Shown here: positions 49,261 to 61,536 of the stretch, one piece after another
Position numbering within the stretch: position 1 is the first letter of the stretch
Layout: each line of letters begins with the position of its first letter
From: Chimonanthus salicifolius
Taxonomy: Eukaryota > Streptophyta > Magnoliopsida > Laurales > Calycanthaceae
Length of the DNA stretch: 64,000 nucleotides
Direction of reading: 5' to 3'
NCBI GenBank assembly: GCA_013350335.1
Contig: CM023541.1
Coordinates: 34,650,739-34,714,738 of the forward strand
Notes under the pieces: model-generated
Told to the model about the DNA's origin: nothing
What the model saw: only the letters and a program-made list of their open reading frames with translations
The model's database searches: none
Position numbers and translations under genes: made by a program

Positions 49261-50431
49261 CCAGTAGTTGCTGCAGGAGCCATAGCTGATGCACGTGGCT
49301 ATGTCGCCGCCTTATCCTTGGGTGCCAAGGGTATATGTATGGGGACAAGGTTAGTCTATCACAGCATAAATTATTGAAACCACTTGGAGGAAATTAAAAG
49401 AAGTCCCAACCCAATTACTAAGGGATAGATGATTGTTCGAAAACTCAAATATCAACATCTTGTATCCTTTTCAAGGGAAAAAACTAAGTTTGAAGGCTTC
49501 GTATCCTCAAACTATACATTGGTCAAAATTTCAAATGGACTAAACTATACTTGGGCAAATAATCACAACTATATTTGTTTCATCAGAGTTTGAGTTAAAA
49601 GTCTAGACGAAGTCGCCATATTCCTGCCCATTCTTACTTGAAAGCATTAAAAATATTGAAGCCCTATCAAGTTACATCATCTGATCCTAAGCTTGTTTTT
49701 TAGGCCCAGTTACATAATAGATTGGACCAGGGCCTAATCACTACAAACCTAGTGATATAGTTCTAACTTGGCCTAACTGATGTAGAATTGTTAGGAACCA
49801 GAATAAGTAGGCAAATAATTGATTTAACTCACATATTTTTAACCACCAAGTCTCCAACATAATTCTCATTATTTCCATTTAAACAGGTTTATAGCAACAA
49901 ATGAATCATATGCAAATGATTATTACAAACGCCAACTTCTCTATTACAAAGGAGACGAAACTGATCGTACTGATTTATATGGTCGGGCGACATGGAGGGC
50001 ATTTGTTCGTTGCTTGAACACACCCTTTCACAAGAAATGGCGAAATGCACCAGATGATGTGCAAAATGATAAAACTCAACCAATCATTGGGTACTCAACC
50101 ATATATTGGGAGGTAACTTCCTGATCATTGTTAAGTTATTCAAAAGCATGATAGGCCAAGAGAAAGCTAATGAAGAATATTAAAGATAGAGATTTATAAT
50201 TTATTTTTAACATGTTAGGAGGCAACTCTTCGCCAATTTACAGGTCAAGTTGCAAACAAGACTACAAGTGGTGAGTTTGAGGACATGTGTATGTTAGCAG
50301 GACAAGGAGTGGGATTAGTGGATGATATTGTTCCGGCAACTGAAGTCATTTCGAGGTTTGTGGAAGGAGCCAAAGCTTTAATCCAAGGCCTAGCAGAGAA
50401 ATGCCCCCAGACTCTACCTGCAACTCTTTAA

Positions 50432-51387
50432 ACAGAAATTGACGTGCATTTACAAGTTTAGCTTGTAAAAATATCAAGGCAACTTCAATGATCATTTCAT
50501 GGCTATGGCCTACCAATAAGTTTTAATACTAGTGACAAACAAAGCTATTGATAAATAAAGTTGCATGTCCACCTCTTTGGTTATAATCAATGGTTTTCCG
50601 AGGATAGTATATGTTGTTATTGTGTGTATGTGACCTATCATGTATTGTAAGGCATCTTTCTAAATTGCTAATAAATGCTTTTCGAAGCTTAATATACATT
50701 CTTGGTTTGTCACTTTCCACCTCTTTATTTGTGTTCTTCAAATTTTTAGTGCGATTATCTACTGTAGTTAGAGAATATGCCTACTTAATTCTTTGTGATT
50801 GTCTCCATTTTAGTGTCACTTTTGGTGTATTTACTATTCTCCATCCATCTATCTCTCCTGTACCTTGAAAACACAAAACTCATACTGGACTCGAAATCTT
50901 ATCGAGTTGAGTAAGTCAATTGAATTTTTGGATTCAACTCGAAAAGAACTAAGTAAAACTCATGGACTCGTACAACTTGAAATCCTATCAAGTTGAGTCA
51001 ATTCATATAAACTCATCTATGTTCTTTTAAATTTAATAATTACTTCCAATGAAATGAAATATAAATATTTCTATATTATTTTCCATTTGGTAAATGACAA
51101 TAGTTTTGTCTAACATAATTTGTTCTATTTCCATTCATTTCTCCCATGATGCAAGCATCATGGACCTAGACTTGATTGAGCATCTTGCATTGGACTACAT
51201 GGACGGATTTAACAAAGGACACACTAATTAAACCCCATCTAATTAGCTTTTCATAATTTTGGACTTAGCTCATTAGAACCTTGGATTTGGCCTCATCCAC
51301 TAAATGACCCAAATACCCACCTTCCAATAACCCAACTACTCAATTAAATGCCCCACATGAAAAATAACTATTGTTATTATCTCAGTT
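50432..51387. other. 3' flank of NMO4 ending at the duplication junction
   Basis: The stretch matches the first 950 bases after NMO2 and NMO1. Homology stops at about 51367; roughly 20 bases of unmatched filler follow, and then exon 1 of NMO5 begins in mid-codon context. No gene or promoter is present. Confidence 0.8.
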
Positions 51388-54300
51388 GAGGGATACTGGG
51401 ATTCGACCATGGCATCGTGTTGGCACCCATGGGAGCCGACGTCTCAGGCCCAGAGCTGGTGGCTGCTGTGGCCAACACCGGTGGGATAGGACTCCTCGCC
51501 AGCCCTGTCGTATGGATTACTCTTACTCTTTCTCTTCTCTTCAATTCTTCTTCTGGAATTTGAATTTGCAATTTGATTTCCAATCGGGTGATGCCCAATT
51601 GGATTTGTTGCAGAACGACTACGATGCAACTGTCAGGGCAATAAAGGAGACGAAGAAACTGACAAATAAACCATTTGGAGCAGGAATTCTTTTGGAATTC
51701 GACAATACACAGACCATAAAAGCTATTTTTGATGAGAAGCTGGCCTGCATGCAAGTATTTTGGGGTGACTTCCCCAAGGAGATGGTCGATGAAGCTCACA
51801 AACATGGCATCAAAGTCATCCATCAGGCATCCTCTCTCTCCCTCTCCCTCTCCAAGGAATTTCAATCCTTCTCCAAGTGGACTAACTGTTAAAAAATATA
51901 AATATTTATTTAATTAGTTCATTTTAATGCTCAATTTTTTTAAAAAAAAATATTATATTTGTGAAGATCATTAGATGTGATTCATTCTTTTGCGATGTTA
52001 TTTGATTTAAAATTCCACTGAACCCCAACTTAGAAGGCCATTTAGTTGAACTCTGTGGGAAAAAAATTCGGCCTGCCGATACGTATTGGTTGTATAGTTT
52101 GATACTTTTTCTCCTCTCCTATTTTTTTTTATTTTATTAGCAAAAAATTATAGAAAATTCTGGGCTTCATAGATATGTATTTTTATCATTAAGTAGCGGA
52201 AATTTATATATTTAAATGCTTTTTTTAAGTTACGACATCGAGAATTTGAAATGTTTTTAAAAATTAATAGAAAAATATCAAAAAAAAGTTCAAGAATATG
52301 AGAAAACATTTCTATTAATTTTATGCAAATTCAATAACTTAAAAAACAAAAATAAACCTTTCCCATACAAAAGAAAATGTAATTCGAACAAAATTAAACA
52401 ATATTTTACCTTCTTCTTAATATTTGGTTAAAAAAAATTAGAAATGCTTTAAATATAATTTTTAGGCAATACACTAAATTCTAAAACAACATTTAAATCA
52501 TTCCAAACATAATAAGGACACTTTAATAAAATAAAATCATATTTTCATTCAGAATAGATTCATATTGAAATTTAAATAGTTTTTGATTGTTGTGGACCTC
52601 AAAATAGTCGAAAAAAATAAAAAAAAAAAAGGGATGAATGCTCACTGCGCATACATAGAAATCCATGCAAACGCGACTGCCTAGGACGCCACACCCGTGA
52701 TCCAGGACGGGCCCAGATGCGTAGCAGGCGATACGTATTGACTCTCTCCTAGTTGATATGTAACGGTCGATATGCAACATATCGGCCTTTTTTACCTTCA
52801 ATTGAACTCCCCTCTGTTGATTCTAGTATTCTATCATTTAAGGCTTGTGTGCATTTTGAGATGAATTGGGTTTGTTATGGTTTTTCACTTAGTGACTAGT
52901 GGAAGTATTTTTCTAGTTGCTATTAAAAAATATGTTCTTCTTTAATTTTTAGAATAGTCCCAGGCCATTTTATAATTTTTCATGTTAGTTACTGAATGAG
53001 TCTCTCACAAAATTAGCTTATGCGGTCACCGCCACTGGCCAACAATTCCATTGAAATGAGGACCTCCCAAGTCATGCCATTCTCTTTTGATGGATTATTA
53101 TTTGAACTTCACAAAATTTTCCTAAATAATTTTATTTGATCTTGTCCATCAAAATCATAAAGAAATACTAATGGTGGAAGTGGCCAGGATATGCTATCTA
53201 TGATGGGACCCACGCTTTGGATGTTTGAGATTGTGAACGACTGCATTATAATCGTTTGTGTTATCGGCCTATTAAGTTTCAAAGAGAAGAAACTTTATTT
53301 GTTTAGGCTCTTTCAACAAAATTTATTTTGCTAGGTTATGTGTCCCTGTCAAGTGATTTCATTATGATCCTCTATAAACATTTTGAGTTTCTAACATTAA
53401 GCTTGAATTGGAGGAGTTCACTTATTGATAATCGTCTTCATCATCAATGTCTTTTTCTTTTCTACTTTTAATCTTCAAGTGGGAACTGTTAAAGCAGCTG
53501 AAAAGGCGGTTGCAGCAGGGGTTGATTGCATCATTGCTCAAGGGGTAGAGGCTGGAGGTCACATTGCTGGAACTGTCAGTTGCTCTTCTTTCTCTTTTTT
53601 TTTTTTTGAGTTCTAATGGATTGAAAGAGTTAATATGGAGGGTAGAACCTATAAAGAACACTAGATGAATTTCTTTGGAGGTACGCCTGACTACCATGGA
53701 ATGGATGCGGGTAAACTGAAAATGATATTAATTTTCACTCCCTCAAAATTTTAAGGTTTGTGATGGGAGATTTTGTGAGTTCACCACTAGGTGTTGCCAC
53801 ATGCTTGAAAATCTAAAAATAGAAATCCAACTCAAAACCAATGAAATTCAATAAATTGGTTAGTTTTCACGCCTGTTACAAAATAAAAGTTGTTGATTTT
53901 CTACAAATAAAATGCATTGTTGCTCAATTGGTTCAAATGAGCAGGGGCTATTTCACAGAGTTTTCTACACCTACCATTATGAAATCGTCGAAGAAGCATT
54001 ATCAATCTGATTGGAGTACATCTAATTTGAATGTTTGGATTTATAGGTGGTGTAGAAAGAGAAGCTAGGTTTGGTTCTTGGCGGGTTTGGACCAATTTGG
54101 CTATGATACTTTTGGATTCAGATCAGTATGGCCATAAGAGTTACTACCTCACCTGACTTGATTGTTAAATAAGTCAGTTTGGATCCAACTCGATCACTGA
54201 TTAGGCTGGAATGCCGAACCAAACTCAAAACTACCAGGTGTTTTTAGAAGTTGCTAGCCCTGCCACAAATAAATTTAGTCATAATTATCTTCTACATAAA

Positions 54301-56188
54301 ATGTGGATGGAAGCTAAATAAAGAAAGACATAGTTGATGGAGGAGTGATTGAGTGTATGATTTATTGTTTTCATGAGAGGGTTAAATAGAGAATCAGAAC
54401 TCGAAAAACCGGCTTTAGATGAATTATATCTTTGATGATGATTTTGATGGTCTTCTACTTCTTTTTAAATTTTGATATGATCTTTGTTTAGAATGTTGAT
54501 CCAGCTCATTTCTCTGCAACTCGTAGCCATCTGATCTTTTGACTTTCTTCTCTACCATATATATTCATTTTTTATTTACCCTTCAGTAGGTCCTTCATTA
54601 GAGGGATGTGGTCCTATAACGACCCATCCCTCTATCATGAGATTGTCCGCTCTGGACCTCACACATGGCCCACACGGCTTTCAAGGCTCCCAAAAAGCCC
54701 ATGCTATGATAACTTTTGGATCTCTCCCACCCACTATGATGGTTACCAAATCAATGGGCTTAATCATCATGCGTTGGATAGTAAATTACCGAAACCAGTA
54801 TTGACGCATTGTCCTTGCTATTTTAAGTCAGTTTCAGATTTTTACTTTTTCAATTAACCTTGTTAGAAGTAATCTTCACTGCCATTCATCTATAAATGTC
54901 CTTGTGGTTGGCTTTACTAATCAATCATCGGTTCTCAATGTTCTATAGGTTTCTTTAATGGCATTGCTTCCTAGAATTGTAGACATTGTTGGTGATAGAA
55001 ATATTCCAGTAGTTGCTGCAGGAGCCATAGCTGATGCCCATGGCTATGTCGCCGCCTTATCCTTGGGTGCCAAGGGTATATGTTTGGGGACAAGGTTAGT
55101 CTATCATAACATAAATTATTGATACCATTTGGAGGAAATGAAAAGAAGTCCCAGCCCAATTAGGAAGTGTTAGATGATTGTTCGAAAATTCAAATATCAA
55201 CATCTTGTATACTTTTCAAGGGACAAATCGACGTTTGAAGGCTTCGTATCCTCCAACTCTACATTGTTCAAAATTTCAAATGGACTAAATAAAACTTGGG
55301 CAAGTAATCTCAATTATATTTGTTTCATCAGAGTTTGAGTTAAAAGTCTTGGCCAAGTTGCCATATTCTTGCCCATTCCTGCTTGAAAGCATTAAAAAGA
55401 TTGATGCCCAATCAAGTTGCATCATCTGATCCTAGCCTCATTTTTCAGGCCAAGTTACATAATAGATTGGACCAGGGCCTAATCAGTACAAAGCCCAGTG
55501 ATATAGTCCTAAGTTGGTCTAACTGATATAGAAGTATTAGGAACCAGAATAAGTATGGCAAATAATTGATTTAACTAACAATTTTTAACCACCAAGTCTC
55601 CAACATAATTCTCATTATTTCCATTTAAACAGGTTTATAGCGACAAAGGAATTATATGCAAATGATTATTACAAACTCCAACTTCTTCATTACACAGAAG
55701 ATGAAACTGATCGTAGTGATTTATATGGTCAGGCGACATGGAGGGCGTTTGTTCGTTGCTTGAACACACCCTTTCACAAGAAATGGCGAGATGCAGATGA
55801 TGTGAAAAATGATGAAACTCAACCCATCATTGGGCACTCGACCATATATTGGGAGGTAACTTCCTGATCATTGTTAACTAATTCAAAAGCAAATGTATCT
55901 GAGCATGATAGGCCAAGACAAAGCTCATGAAAAATATTGTAGAAAGAGATTTGTAATTTGTTTTTAACATGTTAGGAGGTAACTCTTCACCGATTTGCGG
56001 GTCAAGTTGCAAACCGGACTGCAACTGGTGAGCTTCAAGACATGTGTATGTTAGCAGGACAAGGAGTGGGATTAGTGAATGATATTGTTTCGGCAGCTAA
56101 AGTCATTTCGAGGTTTGTGGAAGGAGCCAAAGCTATAATCCAAGGTTTGGGAGAGAAATACCTCCCAGACTCTACTGCAACTCCTTAA
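51388..56188 (+). pseudogene. NMO5: headless nitronate monooxygenase-like gene
   Basis: Exon remains are about 51388-51509, 51614-51826, 53479-53574, 54949-55094, 55633-55855 and 55976-56188. The first codons, leader and promoter are missing: exon 1 is joined to the NMO4 flank, with a TGA (51387-51389) in frame directly before GILGFD. The next in-frame ATG (51429) would drop the first 17 residues, including the first barrel strand. The last intron base before exon 3 is A instead of G (CTTCAA|GTGGG), which destroys the normal acceptor; using the next AG shifts the frame. Other changes are NTGGIG for NAGGIG, DAHGY for DARGY and YGQATW for YGRATW. In other respects it is closest to NMO3, including the missing proline codon in exon 5. 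Very probably a pseudogene. Confidence 0.88.
54615..54707 (+). mobile_element. Right-truncated L3-type insertion in intron 3 of NMO5
   Basis: The left part of the insertion at 31535-31711 remains (TATAACGACCCATCC onward). A deletion then joins its middle to intron sequence at CCCATGCTATGATAAC. Confidence 0.75.
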
Positions 56189-57644
56189 ATAGAATTGAAC
56201 ATGCATTTACAAGTTTAGCTTGTAAAAATATCAAGACAACTCCAATGAACATTTCATGGCTATGGCCTACGAATAAATTAATACTAGAGACAAATAAAGC
56301 CATTGAGAAATAAAGTTGCATGCCCACCCTAATAAATGCTCTTCGAAACTTAAAATATATGCTTGGTTTGTCACTTTCCCTCTCTTTATTTGTGTTCTTC
56401 CAATTTGAAGTGTGATTATCTACTATAGTCAGAGGACATGCCTACTTAACTCTTTGTGATTGTCTCCATTTTAGTGTCACTTTTTGTGTATTTACCATTC
56501 TTCATCCATCTATCTCTCCTGTACCTTGAAAACTCAAATCTCATACTGGACTCAAAATCTTATCGAGTTGAGTAACTCAATTGAATTTTTGGATTCAACT
56601 CTAAAAGAACTAAGTAAAACTCTTGAATTCTTACATCTCGAAATCCTATCAAATTGAGTCAATTCATATAGACTCGTCTAAGTTCTTTTAAATTTAATAA
56701 TTGCTTCCAATAAATGAAATGTAATTACTTCTATATTATTTTCCATTTCGTGACGGCTAACGATTTTGTCTAAAATAATCTGTTCCAATTCGATTCCTTT
56801 CTCCCATGATGCAAGCATCATGGAACTAGACTTGATTGAGCATATTGCATTGGACTATATGGACAAATTAAACAAAGGACACACTAATTGAACCCAATCT
56901 AATTAGCTTCTCATAATTTTGGACTTGGCTTATTAGAACTTTGGATTTGGCCTCATCCACTAAATGACTTGAATATCCACCTTCCAATGACTCAACTACC
57001 CAATCAAATGTCGCAAATGAAAAATAATTACTTCTATATTATTTTCCATTTGGTGAATGACAATTGTTTTATTTAAAATAATATGTTCCAGTTTGATTCC
57101 TTTCTCTCGGTACAAATGACCCTTCAATTTTCCAGATTTCAATTAAGTAGTCAAACACTCAAATCATCCTCCAAATAATACAAAGCCAAAAAAGTATATT
57201 ACCATTGTAACCTCCACCAATCGATTTGCTACATTTTTTTATTAATTATTCAATAGTAAACGTTGATGCCTAAGAGTGTATGTGTTCTTCATGGGTCCAT
57301 GATTAGATGTGTTATGCAATCCTTTTGGAAATTTGAGTGAATATTATTGTAATAAAAGGAGAATGAATAGTTCTTGAACATATCAATCATCAAGGGAGGA
57401 ACATCCAATTAAAAAGCCATGTCCCACTTATTGCATCAAGATATTCATCTTTCAGGAAAAAAATACTAAACAAGTTCCTGAAAAATTCTTCTTAAATTTC
57501 AAATCAAGATGGAATGGGCAAATAAACACTGCCTCCCCAACTCAAGTCTAAGCCATGGAGGAGCACACCGGAAGTGCCTGCTTGGTTCACATGAGATGAG
57601 ATAATGTAATTAAATAAACATTATCACTCCAATTTTTTTTTTCT

Positions 57645-57800
57645 TAAAGACCAGGGTATCCACACCTCTTAAAACACCTGGCTAATTCTTGGAGCATGTG
57701 CAAATCTCTCTATCCACACACACTGAGTAATACTATAGGGAGTATCCCTTTTGTGTTAAGAGTGACTTGAACTCAAGATCTTTCACATCTCAGGCGGGTT
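57645..57800 (-). repeat. SINE-like relic, sister of 34420-34575
   Basis: It has the same GGAGCATGTGCAAATCTCTC block and minus-strand B-box-like GAGTTCAAGTC. Confidence 0.5.
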
Positions 57801-58249
57801 CTTAACCGTCCTCCGACTCTAGAACGCGAGAACATAAAATCCACCGCGAATGAAATAGTAAGGGAAGAAGGACAAGGGAATATAAAGCTATTAATAAGAA
57901 AAAATGATACAAAGCCAGGGAAATCAATTCTTCTTGAATTGAAAGAAAAACAGAGAAATCAGGTCTTATCTCAGTTACGGACAATCCTCCTAAAATCCAA
58001 GTTATTACTTAAATGTGGCAGGTCCAGTAACTCTCCAAATAACCTTGTTTTTGTTGTTGAAGCTTTCACACCAACCATTATTTTTTTATTCGGCCCTGAG
58101 TTTTATACAGAGCTATAAAAATGGTTGAATGAAGAGAAAAAAAAAGAAAATGTTCAGATTAAATGGTTGAAAATATTAATAAAATAAAAAAAATCTTAAT
58201 ATCATTTTTTTTAATTTACATTTGGGAAACAGTGGAAAACGCAGCATAA

Positions 58250-58360
58250 AAACCCCACGGGCGATCCCACTACTCCTAGGGCACATCAAAATTAGGCTAT
58301 GGAAGCTCAAACCCACAACCTCTCACTTCCTGAGGCGGGAGGTACCCAGTTGAGCTCATT
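58250..58360 (-). mobile_element. tRNA-derived SINE, sister of 8212-8321
   Basis: Same position in the flank and same CCTAGGAGTAGTGGGATCGC block on the minus strand. The B box is more decayed than in the other two copies. Confidence 0.65.
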
Positions 58361-59314
58361 CATGGACAATTAAAAATGCTCCCTTTAAAAAAGGTGACAT
58401 TATAAAAAATTTACTGGGATATTGTCGTAATATTATCATTTATCATCTTCTTAACGTCATTTTATCGGATATTCACTGTTAAAAACAACAAAGGTGATAA
58501 ATACATGTTATTAACGTGATAATGATATTTTAACGATAAAAATATAGTAAAATTGAAATTATCGCCTATTTGTAACATTATTGTTCCTTTAATACTTAAA
58601 TTGCTTCATTATGTAATTGCTTTAATTGTTCAATATTTAGAACTACATCAATTACTTTTAGAAAGAAAAGAAAATATTTATAATATGTATTATATAATAC
58701 AAAAAAAATAGAAGATGTGTTCAGATAGTTGAATAATTTATGAATTAGCATTAAAATTTATTACTGTATACATATAAAATTTAATTATCTTTTAAAAAAC
58801 CTTTGTAAAAAGAGCATTTTTTTTTTTTAAAATACATTTGATGCAAATCTTAACTTTTGAAGTGGATCTCAAACCACTGGAAGCTATTTCTGTAGTCCGT
58901 CAACTACGATTTTCCATCCTCTTGGTTTAGATTTAATTACTATGTTTAATGCACGTTTTCCTAGTATTTTTACACGTTTAATTAATCATATTATCCTAAT
59001 TGTAACTTGATTATACTTTTAATTGCATTTTTATTACGTAAACCACAAAGTAGGATTGTGATAAACAGTAATAGAACATCACATCAATAGGACCTTTTTA
59101 ATGATAAACAGTGACTTCAAATCTAAAATATATTATTCTTAATCTTATTTTATATATTTATACAAATGAAAGTCATGTATCAGGTCAGACGCAATCCAAT
59201 GGTGGAGCTACCACATTTCGTCTGAACTTTTCTTTGATTTTTTTTTTTTTTTTTTTTGATATTAGTGAAATGTCTTTCTTACTCTCTTGTCTTCACTCTT
59301 TTTTTTTAATGATC

Positions 59315-59485
59315 AAAGTGTCCACGTCTCTTAGAGCATCCGATTAATTTTTGGAGAATGTGCAAACCTCTTTACCTAGACACACAGAGTAACTCTACAG
59401 AGAGTGGCCCTTTCGGGTAGAGTAGAAATCAAACTCGGAACTCTTATTTTCCGAGTTGAGTTTCTGGCCATCACTCCAACCTCGT
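59315..59485 (-). repeat. SINE-like dispersed repeat, NMO5 flank
   Basis: Counterpart of 9268-9430, with GAGAGTGGCCCTTTCGGGTA. Confidence 0.5.
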
Positions 59486-60184
59486 TGAATTTATCTTCAC
59501 TCTCTATTCCCTAGAAAAGTTAGGACAAACAAATAAGTTCGAGCAGGCCTACTTTCTATGTTTCTTCCCAAATGTCCATTCCACCGTTTGATTTAAAATT
59601 TTCACTATATATGGACTCATTTTGGACTAATTTTATATGTCCATTTAAAAGATCTAAACATTTTAATGGGATTGAAAAAACTCAATTTATTAGATAATTA
59701 AAATCATATTTTTAAACTCTTCAAACATAGAATAAAAATTAAAATAGTAATTTAAGAAAAAAAATATCTAGCACCCAGGCTTAAAGGCTTGGGTTCTATG
59801 ATCGTCAAAGGATAGGATTCATTCTATAATCAGAACATTTAGATGGCATGAATTCTACCAAAAAGTTGAAAATGTGGTTCACTAATTCTTTCTAGCTCAA
59901 CTTTTTTCTATTATTGTATAAATGTTTTATCTTTGATTCATCAAATGGACATTGAAAAGTTAAATCTAAGTTTGAAAGGTAAAATAACAATTTTAACCGT
60001 CTAAATTTAGCTTTAAATCATTTAATATTCCGTTTTGAGTCTCTTTTAGTTTTATATATCCATTTGCAATCAAAAATTTTAGACCCTTCACAGACTTAAT
60101 CTTTCATCGTAGATTTTAGCTCATCTTTCTTAGTATTTAACCATTTAAATGTATTGTCATAATTTACAGCATGTGAGACTTTCT

Positions 60185-60678
60185 TTAAACTAAATTTTCA
60201 TCTACATTTTGCTTTGGATGTACATCATCTATAATTGGACTTGAAGAGTTTTGGAACTTTATCGTTTTCCATTCTATTGATGCGAGTATGAATAAAGTGT
60301 AAGCCTCACAAAGGAGAGAAGAATCAATCAAAAATAATTTACAATCCCTTAATTGGAGAAGAGAATAATTAGAGGAAGGCACATATCAGAAAGTCAATCG
60401 GGTGAAAACTTTCCGTTAGTAGGATTATTGACAACTTCTGGATTATATTGTGGTTGATATATACTAGGAAGTGATTGTGCCACTACTTTAAAATTAACGA
60501 TATCATGTGGCATGATAACAAGATTTAGACAGTAAAACCTATACCGTTTGGATCTCTCAAGATATCCAATTACATATCCATTACCTATTCTAGGATCTAG
60601 TTTCTTTTCATGTAGATTATAAAGTCTGTCCTCCACTTGGCATCCAAGAATCGTATCTATTTGAAGGGCCCCAAACAT
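60185..60678 (-). pseudogene. Ty1/copia integrase C-terminal relic
   Basis: Near-identical repeat of 36960-37453, with the same motif VEDRLYNLHEKKLDPRIGNG and the same internal break. The small number of differences indicates that the whole 23-kb block was duplicated fairly recently. Confidence 0.82.
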
Positions 60679-61248
60679 AACGGTGAATGATGGGACAACT
60701 TTATCTAGCTCTAGCTCATTGGACCAGTCCAGTTCTCAGCTGAACATCCTCTCATGCTTGTGTTATGGAGAGAACGGAACTAAAAACAACTGCAAACCAC
60801 TTCTTAATGGGGAAGGTTGGCATGGGTGTCAATACGCACTCCTTGTGAAGTACGATTTTGAGTTCTAGGTCACTTTTCATGGGGTTATTTCCCATCGACT
60901 TAGTGACTTACCCAGTATATGTACATTGGGAGGTTTACACCTGCTTGTAAGATTAATCTCAAATCCAATGTGAGATGAGAATACCCATGTTACAAAAAAA
61001 AAGACAATAAAATCAAATTCCTAGAAATGAAATGAACATAAAAAGTGTGATATTGATGAAAGCTAGGGTCAGTTTTAAGGCCTACCTAGGTCTTTAACAT
61101 ACGAAAATGGAGATCTAGAATTAAGCTCCAATTATGAATGTTGGATGGAACCCAAACTCATAGAAATCAAGGCGTTCCTTAGATCTTCTAAAACAAATCT
61201 CACTAGAAAATCAACCCAAGGGTTCGAACACCAGACCTCCTGCAAAAA
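60679..61248. other. Spacer, unclassified repeat
   Basis: Collinear with 37454-38028. Nothing recognised as a gene. Confidence 0.5.
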
Positions 61249-61536
61249 ATGGGGAAACTCAATACTCGGGCACCAGTGGCCCAGAGGGGTCGTCCGCAAC
61301 ATAATGCAGGGCGTCAACCCCTAATGACTCAAGGACATATAAATGCTACTATTCCACCGGATGATGAGACTCAGGCATCAACAGTTATGCAAGGTATGCT
61401 TTTATTATTCGGTGTATGGTCTAGAGTACTATTTGTTTTTGGAGCTTCTCATTCCTTTATATCCAGCATGTTTGTGAGTCAGATAGAGTTAGATACGGAT
61501 AAGCTAGAAGAACATTTATTTATCAAAACCAAATAA
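61249..61536 (+). pseudogene. Ty3/gypsy aspartic protease relic
   Basis: Sister of 38029-38290. The frame stays open slightly longer (ASHSFISSMFVSQIELDTDK), but the active-site D-S-G is changed to V-F-G, so no protease could result. Confidence 0.82.

Larger units (their letters stand above)
41210..50431 (+). pseudogene. NMO4: nitronate monooxygenase-like gene split by an LTR in exon 4
   Basis: Exons are 41210-41341, 41446-41658, 44733-44828, 47524-47585 plus 49266-49349, 49887-50112 and 50219-50431. All other exons are open, but a 1,675-bp solo LTR interrupts exon 4 after IPV, in the middle of the FMN-binding strand. Reading into the LTR hits a stop (TAA) within ten codons, so only the first half of the barrel could be made. 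Other peculiarities are MGPDVSG and GGIELL in exon 1, and a GT donor (CAG|GTATCC) for intron 2, where the other copies have GC. Intron 2 holds a 2.7-kb copia remnant. It would be functional only if the LTR were spliced out, which nothing here suggests. Confidence 0.9.
56189..60184. other. 3' flank of NMO5, no gene
   Basis: This is nearly collinear with 33086-36959 after NMO3. It lacks the 300-bp local duplication and holds a SINE at 58250-58360 and SINE-like relics at 57645-57800 and 59315-59485. No gene is supported. Confidence 0.75.

Noticed and set aside
51388..56188. NMO5 as a working gene with a start at 51429
   Set aside because: That start would remove the first barrel strand, there is no promoter, and the exon 3 acceptor is lost.
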